NCBI GenBank assembly: GCA_002291855.1
Contig: DBAW01000106.1
Span: 1-11,545, forward strand
DNA from: Sphingomonas sp. UBA1000
Lineage (GTDB): Bacteria > Pseudomonadota > Alphaproteobacteria > Sphingomonadales > Sphingomonadaceae
DNA: 11,545 bases
Reading direction: 5' to 3'
Shown: positions 5,387 to 11,545 of the stretch, in pieces
How positions within the stretch are numbered: position 1 is the first letter of the stretch
Layout of the letters: the number at the start of each line of letters is the position of its first letter
Made by a program: the position numbers and the translations under genes
The notes under the pieces: generated by a model
The model's database searches: none
What the model was told of the DNA's origin: nothing
Seen by the model: the letters and a program-made list of their open reading frames with translations, nothing else

Positions 5387-7510
5387 ATGACCCGCACCCG
5401 GATTCTCGCTGCCGCGCTTGCCGGCACCGCGCTGCTGCCTGCCGCCCCCGCCTTCGCCCAGGGCATCGGCCAACGGCAGGACGTGATCGTCGTGACCGCC
5501 ACCCGCATCGGCACGCCCACCGCCCCCTCCCCCGATCAGGCGCGCCGCGCGCTGGAACGCGTGCCCGGCGCGATCGGCTTTGTCGAAGACGAAGTATTCG
5601 CCGATGATTTCGCGCAGAGCATCGGCGACACGCTGGTTCTCACCCCCGGCGTGTTCGCCGACACCAGCGCGCCGCGCGAAAGCCGGCTGTCGATCCGCGG
5701 TTCGGGGCTGAACTCCGGCTTTGAACGGCGCGGGCTGACCGTGCTGCGCGACGGCGTGCCGATCAGCCGGGCAAGCGGCAGCACCGAGTTTCAGGAGGTC
5801 GATCCGCTCACCATCCGCTATCTGGAGGTGTTCAAGGGCGCCAATGGCCTGCGCTATGGCGCGGCATCGCTGGGCGGGGCGATCAACATCGTCAGCCCGA
5901 CCGGGCGCACGGCGCGCGCGCCGCTGACGATGCGCGTCGAAGGCGGCAGCTTCGACACGCTGCGCGGCAATGTGTCGGCGGCGGGGACGGAGGGCGATGC
6001 CGATTATTTCGTCGGCCTGACCGGGCTGAGCACCGATGGCTACCGCGTCCACAGCAGCGTGCGCAGCGTCTATGGCCATGCCAATCTGGGCTGGCGGGCA
6101 AGCGATGCCGTCGAAACCCGGTTCTACCTGACCGCGCTGCGCGACCGGTTCGAGCTGGCGGGATCGCTGCGCCTTGCCGATGCGCTGGCCAATCCGCGCG
6201 CCGCCGGGCGGCCGGTGCAGATCGGGCCGTTCTTCCCCGGCGGGCCGGTGCGCGTGCTCGATCCCGGCCCCGTCGCCGATGACTGGGACCGTAACCTGTC
6301 GGTGCTGCGCCTGTCCAACCTGACCGCGATCGATCTGGGCGACACCCGGCTGGAACTGGGCGGCTGGGCGGCGCGGCGCGTGCTCGACCATGCGATCACC
6401 CGGCTGGCGGGCATCATCGACCAGAAGGAAACCGAATTCGGGGCTTCCGCACGGCTGGGCGGCACATTCAGCCTGTCGGGCGGGCTCGACAGCCGCTGGA
6501 GCGTCGGCGGCTGGCTGGCCAGCGCCGACAATGCCGCGCGCACCTGGGCCAATGACAGCGGCCGGCGCGGCGCGCTGCGCAACCAGTCGGATCAGGATTC
6601 GTCGCTGCTGGTCGGCTTTGCCGAGCTTGATCTGGCGGTGATGCGCGGCCTGAACCTGATCGCGGGCGGCCAATATGCGCGCGCGGTGCGCGACGTGACG
6701 GCCGAGCTGAACGCGGTCAGCGGCCGGGGCGTCTATGACCAGTTCAACCCGCGCATCGGCCTGATCGCCGATCTGGGCGGCGGCGCGCAGCTGTTCGGCA
6801 ATATCAGCCGCAGCTTTGAACCGCCAAGCCTTGCCGATCTGACCGCGGGCGGGGCGTTTCCGTTCGCACCGCTCGCGCCGCAGCGGGCAACGACGTTTGA
6901 AATCGGCAGCCGCGGCCAGCGCGGGGTGATCGCCTGGGACGTCGCGCTCTACCGCGCCGAGGTCGAGAACGAGTTTCTCGACACCGCGATCAACAATGGC
7001 GCATCGTCGGTGACCACCAATGGCAGCCGCACCATCCATCAGGGGCTGGAGGCCGGGATCGACCTGTTCGTCGCCCGCGACTGGCTGGCGGCGCGCGGCC
7101 AGTCGCTGCGGCTGAGCACCGCCTATACGTTCAACGATTTCCGCTTCGTCGACGATCCCGTTTATGGCCGCAACCAGCTGGCCGGGGTGCCGCGCCATGT
7201 GGTGGTGAGCGAAATCCGCTTCGACGCGCGCGACCGTTTCTATGTGTCGGCCAATCTGCGCTGGATCATCGATTCGCCCTGGACCGACTATGCCAATACC
7301 GAGCGCGCGCCCGGTTACGAGCTGGTCGGGCTGACCGCCGGGGTCGATATCGCGCCCCGGCTGCGGCTGTTCGGATCGGTCGAGAATCTGTTCGACGTCG
7401 TCCACATCTCCAACATCGCCACCACCGCCAACCAGCAGCGCGAGCGCGCCGCCGCCTATACGCCGGGTCAGGGCCGGGCGTTTTTCGGCGGCGTGACCGC
7501 GCGCTTCTGA
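5387..7510 (+). CDS. TonB-dependent receptor, probable metal or metallophore importer
   Basis: Complete 707-residue outer-membrane receptor. Signal peptide residues 1-24 (ending PAFA before QG); TonB box DVIVVTATR at 32-40; plug domain to about 170, with GDTLVLTPGVFADTSAPRES, RLSIRGSGLNSGFERRG, VLRDGVPISRASGSTEFQ, YLEVFKGANGLRYGAASLGG and AINIVSPTGRT. A 22-strand-type barrel follows, with the late motif YELVGLTAGVDIAPRLRLFGSVENLFD and a terminal Phe (GGVTARF). The plug resembles the ferric-citrate/siderophore receptor branch. I see no Met/Cys/His cluster of the OprC copper-receptor type. The ATG at 5387 is preferred over a TTG six codons upstream: AGGA lies 9 bases before it and the signal peptide begins there. 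The PepSY gene follows after 17 bases and is almost surely co-transcribed. The cargo (iron-siderophore, haem-like or copper complex) is undetermined. Confidence 0.92.
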   Translation: MTRTRILAAALAGTALLPAAPAFAQGIGQRQDVIVVTATRIGTPTAPSPDQARRALERVPGAIGFVEDEVFADDFAQSIGDTLVLTPGVFADTSAPRESRLSIRGSGLNSGFERRGLTVLRDGVPISRASGSTEFQEVDPLTIRYLEVFKGANGLRYGAASLGGAINIVSPTGRTARAPLTMRVEGGSFDTLRGNVSAAGTEGDADYFVGLTGLSTDGYRVHSSVRSVYGHANLGWRASDAVETRFYLTALRDRFELAGSLRLADALANPRAAGRPVQIGPFFPGGPVRVLDPGPVADDWDRNLSVLRLSNLTAIDLGDTRLELGGWAARRVLDHAITRLAGIIDQKETEFGASARLGGTFSLSGGLDSRWSVGGWLASADNAARTWANDSGRRGALRNQSDQDSSLLVGFAELDLAVMRGLNLIAGGQYARAVRDVTAELNAVSGRGVYDQFNPRIGLIADLGGGAQLFGNISRSFEPPSLADLTAGGAFPFAPLAPQRATTFEIGSRGQRGVIAWDVALYRAEVENEFLDTAINNGASSVTTNGSRTIHQGLEAGIDLFVARDWLAARGQSLRLSTAYTFNDFRFVDDPVYGRNQLAGVPRHVVVSEIRFDARDRFYVSANLRWIIDSPWTDYANTERAPGYELVGLTAGVDIAPRLRLFGSVENLFDVVHISNIATTANQQRERAAAYTPGQGRAFFGGVTARF

Positions 7511-7527
7511 TCGGGGAGAGCAAGGCC

Positions 7528-9090
7528 ATGGCCCTCAAGCACAGGATCGCCCGGTTCGCGGCGTCCAACCATCGCTGGCTCGCCCGCGCCGGCGCGATCA
7601 GCCTGTTCATCTGGGGGCTGTCGGCCCTTGCCCATATCGCGATGGTGCTGGGCGGCCCGCAACAGGCGGTGTTCATGCCGCCGCGCGCGCCGCTCGATCT
7701 GCACGGCGCGCGCCCGGTGGCGGAAACGCTTGCCGCCGCCGGGATCGACCGGGCGGCGGTGGTGCGCACCGTTGCCGGCCCCACCGGCACGCTGTGGCAG
7801 GTGACGCCTGCGCCGGCAGCGCCCCGGCGCTATTTCGATCCGCGCACCGGCGCGGAACTGCCGGGCCATGACCGCGCGCAGGCGATCTTCATCGCCCGGC
7901 ATTTCCTGGCCGAACGCCGCCCGGTGGCGGAGATCACGCTCCAGACCGGGTTTGACGGCGATTATCCGTGGGTGAACCGGCTGCTGCCGGTGTGGCGCAT
8001 CCGCTTTGCCGGGGACGACCGGCTGACCGCCTATGTCCATACCGAAACGTCAAGCCTGGCGGCGGTCAACAACCGCACCAAGACGGCGCTGCAGGCGGTG
8101 TTCCGGCTGCTCCACAACTGGGACTGGGTGCCCGCCGGCCTGTCGGTGGTGCGCGTGGCGGTGATCACCGTGCTGGTCGGCGGGCTGGCGGTGCTGGCGG
8201 TGACCGGCATGGCGATGCTGGCGACCGTCCGGCGCGGCAAGCGTCCGCCGGGCGCGCGCGGCTGGCACCGGCTGATGGCCTGGGGGCTTGCCCTGCCGCT
8301 GTTCCTGTTCACCACCAGCGGCATCTGGCATTTGCTGACCGGGGCCATCGCCCCGCCGGCCAGCCAGATGCGGCTGGCCCCGCCGGTGCAACTGGCCGGC
8401 AGCCGCTTCCCGGTCGAGGCGGAGTGGCGGGCGCTGACTGCGGGCCGCGCGGTCGAGCAGCTGTCGCTGGTCGAAGGGCCGGGCGGGCGGGCGCTTTACC
8501 GGCTTGGCCTTGCCCGGCCGGGCGGCGGCGGCAGCGCGGACGGCCATGATCACGGCCGGCACCAACAGGCCGCCGCGCCCGCCATTCCCCGCACCCCGGC
8601 CGAGCTGCGCGCCGCGCGCTTTGACGGGGTGCAGCCGACCGGCCCGGCGCTCTATATCGATGCCGCCTCGGGCCGGGTCTGGCCGGAGGGCGACCGGGCG
8701 CTGGCGCGGATGATCGCCGGGCGGTTCAGCGGCGCGCCCGACAGTGCGATCACCGGCATGACGCTGATCACCCGTTTCGGCCCCGATTATGATTTCCGCA
8801 ACAAGCGCCTGCCGGTGTGGCGGGTCGATTATGGCGCGCCGGTCAATGCGACGCTGTTCATCGACACCGCGACGGGCGCGCTCGCCGACCGGGTGGCCGA
8901 CTGGCAAAAGCCCGAGCGGCTGGCGTTCAGCCTCGCGCACAAATGGAACTTCCTGTTCCCGCTCGGCCGCACGGCGATGAATGTCATCGTCGGGCTGGTC
9001 GTGCTGCTGCTGATCGCCGGGCTGGCGGTGCCGGGGCTGATCCTCGACGCCAAGGCGCGCAAAGGCGCGCGGAACCGGGCCGCCGGTTAG
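7528..9090 (+). CDS. Di-PepSY inner-membrane protein, probable metallophore or metal reductase
   Basis: A 520-residue PepSY-associated membrane protein with four helices (about 20-40, 206-231, 248-270, 481-506) and two periplasmic PepSY-type domains. Relatives such as the siderophore reductase FoxB carry haem in the membrane, bound by His, and reduce ferric siderophores in the periplasm. The halves are duplicated. PVWR occurs at 154-157 and 429-432 and H-(N/K)-W at 196-198 and 471-473, both exactly 275 residues apart. Helix 1 has His15 and His36, helix 3 has His247 and His268, 21 residues apart in each; these are candidate haem ligands. The second periplasmic part has about 43 extra residues including a Gly-rich, His-rich linker GHDHGRHQQ (His340, 342, 345), suggesting metal binding. 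The start has GGGGAG/AAGG upstream and lies 17 bases after the receptor stop. The gene ends just before palindromic repeat copy B. Reductase function is inferred from family and neighbour. Confidence 0.87.
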   Translation: MALKHRIARFAASNHRWLARAGAISLFIWGLSALAHIAMVLGGPQQAVFMPPRAPLDLHGARPVAETLAAAGIDRAAVVRTVAGPTGTLWQVTPAPAAPRRYFDPRTGAELPGHDRAQAIFIARHFLAERRPVAEITLQTGFDGDYPWVNRLLPVWRIRFAGDDRLTAYVHTETSSLAAVNNRTKTALQAVFRLLHNWDWVPAGLSVVRVAVITVLVGGLAVLAVTGMAMLATVRRGKRPPGARGWHRLMAWGLALPLFLFTTSGIWHLLTGAIAPPASQMRLAPPVQLAGSRFPVEAEWRALTAGRAVEQLSLVEGPGGRALYRLGLARPGGGGSADGHDHGRHQQAAAPAIPRTPAELRAARFDGVQPTGPALYIDAASGRVWPEGDRALARMIAGRFSGAPDSAITGMTLITRFGPDYDFRNKRLPVWRVDYGAPVNATLFIDTATGALADRVADWQKPERLAFSLAHKWNFLFPLGRTAMNVIVGLVVLLLIAGLAVPGLILDAKARKGARNRAAG

Positions 9091-9091
9091 T

Positions 9092-9139
9092 GCGGTTTCC
9101 AAGTCGCCGGGTAAGTCTACCCGGCTTGAAAATGCTCTA
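9092..9139 (-). repeat. Palindromic intergenic repeat, copy B
   Basis: Second copy of the element at 1725-1773. The inner stem is GCCGGGTA/TACCCGGC around AGTC, a compensated extension relative to copy A, and CAAG/CTTG forms the next stem. The outer arm is weaker (CGGTTT against AAAATGC). It fills the 46-base gap between two convergent genes. Read on the minus strand it starts TAGAGCATTTTCAAG, and this TAG is the stop codon of the minus-strand gene, as in copy A. Placement suggests a shared 3'-end structure for both messages. Confidence 0.75.
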
Positions 9140-10078
9140 GGGTGCGGGCGGACAGTCGAGCAGGATCTGGCCTGCCGCCTTGTCAAAGGTGATCGACCGG
9201 CAGGCGGCAAGCACCGGCCGCGCGATTTCGAGCGTGTAGACCGGCCGCATCTTGCCCGGCCGGTCGGCGGTGACGACGATCTCGGCGGGATCGTCGTCCG
9301 GCCCCGGCGGTTCGGGCAGCGCCGCGCCCGCGCCCATCGCGTCGCGGCGGTCGCGCACCCGGACGGCGATTTCACGCAGCAGAAACGGCCCGATCTCGAG
9401 CGGCCGGGCGAGCACGACGCGGCGGACCGGCCGGGTGACGCCCAGCAATATCTCCTCGTCCCACACCTCGTCGGTGACGGTGCCGCCCAGCTCGGCGAGC
9501 AGCGCCGCCCCGGTCGCGGCCGAGGCGAGCGGCAGGCGATAATCATGCTCGACCCCGAACGACAGGCCGAAGCCCCAGCTCCCCTCCGCGCGCCCGTCTC
9601 CGCTCCCAGCCCCGCCGCCGCGCGCGACCGGCGTATAGCCGGCGGTGTCGATCGTCCCGGCCAGCGCGAACGCATGGCTGCGCCCGCCGGTCCCGCCCAG
9701 CGCCACCTCGATCCGCGCCTGCGGAAAGGCGAACGGGCCGATCGTGCCGTCATGCGGGCCATCAAGCCCCTCGAACCAGATCACCCGCCCTTTGGCCGCG
9801 CGCCCGCCGACCGCATAGCTGACCGGCCGGTTGCGCCCGTCCATGATGCGCGTGCGGCCGATCTTGAGCGACACCTTGCCCATCAGCCCGGCCGGCTTCA
9901 GCCCCAGCCGGGCGACCGTCGCGGCGTTGAGGGTGATGCGGTCGATCGACCCGGTGCGCAGGCCGAGCGCAACCGGCTGCCCCTCGACCAGCGCCGCGAG
10001 CGGCCGGTCGGGCGACACGCTGATCAGATCCGCACCCGGAGCGGCGATCATCAGCACGGCAATCGCGGCAACCGGCAT
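9137..10078 (-). CDS. Secreted protein of uncertain family, faintly retropepsin-like
   Basis: Not firmly recognised. 313 residues with a short signal peptide (residues 1-16, VAAIAVLMIAAPGA) and an excellent AGGAGG six bases before the ATG. Residues 35-60 (PVALGLRTGSIDRITLNAATVARLGL) look like the active-site strand of a retropepsin-like aspartic protease, LDTGA followed by a Leu/Asn-rich helix. The catalytic Asp, however, is Arg41. DGTIG at 110-114 resembles the DG-x-x-G turn, and the end (CRSITFDKAAGQILLDC, 293-309) resembles the closing strands; Cys293 and Cys309 could form a disulfide. A Gly-rich low-complexity stretch lies at 152-170 and a Pro/Asp-rich one at 254-264. The fold idea is inference; if right, the protein is a non-catalytic binding or structural relative. 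It is convergent with the PepSY gene and ends inside repeat copy B. Being a real gene is well supported by start, signal peptide and length. Confidence 0.72.
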   Translation of the reverse strand: MPVAAIAVLMIAAPGADLISVSPDRPLAALVEGQPVALGLRTGSIDRITLNAATVARLGLKPAGLMGKVSLKIGRTRIMDGRNRPVSYAVGGRAAKGRVIWFEGLDGPHDGTIGPFAFPQARIEVALGGTGGRSHAFALAGTIDTAGYTPVARGGGAGSGDGRAEGSWGFGLSFGVEHDYRLPLASAATGAALLAELGGTVTDEVWDEEILLGVTRPVRRVVLARPLEIGPFLLREIAVRVRDRRDAMGAGAALPEPPGPDDDPAEIVVTADRPGKMRPVYTLEIARPVLAACRSITFDKAAGQILLDCPPAP

Positions 10079-10323
10079 AATGCGCCTCCTGCGGCCCGTA
10101 ACGTCCTGTGGCCCCTATCGCCGCGACGCTCGCATGACCGCCGGGGCACGGGCAAGCCGCCCGCAAGGGCTTGCCGCCATGGATGATGCGCAGAAGTGAT
10201 GCCGTCAGCCCCGCTTGACGCAAAAAATCGTCTAAAATGGATGCATCTCACCCGGTGCCAGCGCGCCGGATCAACGCCGCACCCGGCATAGGGGGCGCGG
10301 CGCAACAAGGACGTGATGTGGGC
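10079..10323. other. 245-base divergent intergenic region
   Basis: No supported gene. It separates the minus-strand secreted-protein gene from the plus-strand chemotaxis gene and so should hold both promoters. A perfect hairpin GGCAAGCC-N9-GGCTTGCC lies at 10151-10175 without a T-tract. A short AT-rich patch at 10221-10238 follows TTGACG (10215-10220). Small open frames here carry no signal peptide, motif or good ribosome site. Confidence 0.5.
10215..10243 (+). promoter_or_regulatory. Weak candidate promoter of the chemotaxis gene
   Basis: TTGACG (10215-10220) is a good -35 hexamer, but 17 bases on the -10 position reads TGGATG, which is poor; TAAAAT (10233-10238) is better but only 12 bases away. 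GACG and CGTC (10217-10220, 10229-10232) form a short inverted repeat over the same bases, so an operator is an alternative reading. Confidence 0.22.
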
Positions 10324-11545
10324 ATGAACAGTCTTTCGCTGCAAGGGATCCGGCTGGTCGGCGTGCAGGTGCTCGCCGCGCTGTGCGCCGGGCTGGCCGT
10401 CGCCACGCTCGGCTCGGCGCTGTTCGTCGGCGGAACCAAGCTCGTTGGGGCGCTGCTGGCGGTCGCGCTGGCCGTCTATCCGGTGATGGCGGCGCTGGGC
10501 GGCAGGACCGATGACCAGACGCGGCTGGCGCTGGGGCTGAGCGTGCCCGTCTATCCCGCGCTGCTGCTGTTCGTGTTCGAAGGCTATGCCTGGCAGACCG
10601 ATCTGCACATGCTGTTCTTTGCCGTGCTCGCCACGGTCACGATCCTGTGCGACTGGCGCGCCATCATCGGCGCGACGCTGGTGGTTGCCGTCCATCATCT
10701 GGTGCTCGGCATGGCCGCGCCCGACTGGGTGTTCACCGGCGGCGGCAATATCGGGCGCGTGCTGCTGCATGCGGTAATCCTGCTCGTCGAAACCGGGGTG
10801 CTGGTGTGGACGAGCGCGCGGCTCGTCGAGATGTTCGACAAGATCAATCAGGAAAATGCGCTGCGCGAACAGGCGGAACAGGCCGCCGCCGCCCAGCGTG
10901 CCCGCGAGGCGGAAACGCAGCGCACGATCCTGGTCGAGCTGGGCACCAGCCTTGCGTCGCTGCGCGATGGCGACCTGACGCGGGCGATCGAACAGGCATT
11001 CCCCGAAGGCTATGCGCAGCTGCGCACCGACTTCAACGACGCGCTGGCGAGCCTGCACCAGCTGGTCACCGCGCTGTCGGAAAGCATCAACGCCATCCGC
11101 GGCGAATCCGCCGAAATCAGCAAGGCATCGGAAAGCCTTGCCCGCCGCACCGAAGCCAATGCCGCGAGCCTTGAGGAAACCTCGGCCGCCATCGCCCAGA
11201 TGGACCAGCGGCTGAAGGCGACGGCAGACGCCGCCGGCCGCACCGTCGAACGCGCCGACCAGACGCTGGCAACCGTCGGCGATGGTCGCTCGGTCGCCGA
11301 CGAGGCGGTGCAGGCGATGACCCGCGTGTCGGACAGCGCCAAGGGCATCGACAGCGTGATCGAAGGCCTCGACAAGATCGCGTTCCAGACCCGCGTTCTG
11401 GCGATGAACGCCGCCGTCGAAGCCGGCCGCGCCGGCGAGGCCGGGCGCGGCTTTGCGGTCGTCGCCGATCTCGTCTCCGCACTCGCGATGCGCGCCGAGG
11501 AAGAGGCGAAGCGCGCGCGCGATCAGCTGACCGTCACCCAGTCGG
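10324..11545 (+). CDS. Methyl-accepting chemotaxis protein with polytopic membrane sensor, C-terminal part outside the window
   Basis: Chemoreceptor signalling to CheA/CheW. The visible 407 residues begin with about six membrane helices (roughly 12-35, 38-58, 69-87, 93-110, 112-135, 143-165) instead of the usual two helices around a periplasmic domain. CDWR and VHHLVLG in this part recall the DWR/HH motifs of a multi-helix sensor region found in other signalling proteins. A coiled-coil/HAMP-like linker (about 175-245) follows, then the signalling helices with the hairpin tip AFQTRVLAMNAAVEAGRAGEAGRGFAVVADLV. Where E. coli Tar/Tsr have Asn in FQTN, this protein has Arg357; I recall the same form in other sphingomonad and caulobacter MCPs. 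The ATG at 10324 is used; a GTG at 10318 in the same frame sits at better distance (6 bases) from AAGGA and is a real alternative. No che gene is in the window. The 3' end is missing. Confidence 0.9.
   Translation, partial: MNSLSLQGIRLVGVQVLAALCAGLAVATLGSALFVGGTKLVGALLAVALAVYPVMAALGGRTDDQTRLALGLSVPVYPALLLFVFEGYAWQTDLHMLFFAVLATVTILCDWRAIIGATLVVAVHHLVLGMAAPDWVFTGGGNIGRVLLHAVILLVETGVLVWTSARLVEMFDKINQENALREQAEQAAAAQRAREAETQRTILVELGTSLASLRDGDLTRAIEQAFPEGYAQLRTDFNDALASLHQLVTALSESINAIRGESAEISKASESLARRTEANAASLEETSAAIAQMDQRLKATADAAGRTVERADQTLATVGDGRSVADEAVQAMTRVSDSAKGIDSVIEGLDKIAFQTRVLAMNAAVEAGRAGEAGRGFAVVADLVSALAMRAEEEAKRARDQLTVTQS

Noticed and set aside
5144..7405. 753-codon open frame on the minus strand opposite the second receptor
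   Set aside because: Low-complexity composition without domain features; the plus strand encodes an unmistakable TonB-dependent receptor.
8050..9765. 571-codon minus-strand frame across the PepSY gene and the orphan secreted-protein gene
   Set aside because: It spans two well-supported genes and the repeat between them, and its translation is Arg/Ala/Pro-rich noise.
10051..11058. 335-codon minus-strand frame opposite the chemotaxis gene
   Set aside because: Gln/Arg/His-rich translation typical of an antisense shadow; the plus strand has membrane helices and the MCP tip motif.

Overview
This is a GC-rich chromosomal segment, roughly two-thirds G+C by eye. It most likely comes from a sphingomonad-type alphaproteobacterium (Sphingomonas, Sphingopyxis or Novosphingobium relatives). 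The assignment rests on two different TonB-dependent receptors in 11.5 kb, a DUF2946 protein with the LRPPLRGPP tail, a PepSY membrane protein, and an MCP signalling tip (FQTRVLAMNAAVEAG) that I associate with this group from memory. No rRNA, tRNA, CRISPR array, transposase or phage gene is visible.

Region A (1-4645) looks like a small uptake and degradation locus. A TonB-dependent outer-membrane receptor (minus strand, cut by the window start) lies downstream of a secreted SMP-30/gluconolactonase-like six-bladed propeller (minus). A large secreted esterase-like alpha/beta-hydrolase (plus) is transcribed divergently from the propeller gene. The receptor has an AT-rich promoter region of its own with a TATAAT box and a 19-bp near-palindrome. 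The substrate is unknown; an ester- or lactone-containing compound is an inference from the two enzymes.

Region B (4646-9090) begins with a strongly structured intergenic segment of nested inverted repeats. It continues with a same-strand cluster: DUF2946 small membrane protein, a second TonB-dependent receptor (707 aa), and, 17 bp later, a four-helix di-PepSY inner-membrane protein. This is the usual layout of a metal or metallophore uptake cluster: receptor for import, PepSY protein as probable haem-containing periplasmic reductase, DUF2946 as accessory protein. The PepSY protein is an internal duplication, and a His-rich insert lies only in its second half.

Region C (9091-10078) holds a convergent minus-strand gene for a secreted protein that I do not recognise with certainty. 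It shows traces of a retropepsin-like fold without the catalytic Asp.

Region D (10079-11545) holds an intergenic gap and then a methyl-accepting chemotaxis protein with about six N-terminal membrane helices, cut by the window end.

Two copies of a ~48-bp palindromic intergenic repeat (1725-1773 and 9092-9139) each supply the TAG stop codon of the adjacent minus-strand gene. I see no wholly novel multi-gene system. The most distinctive signals are the shared repeat, the nested inverted repeats upstream of the DUF2946 cluster, the internal symmetry of the PepSY protein, and the orphan secreted protein.
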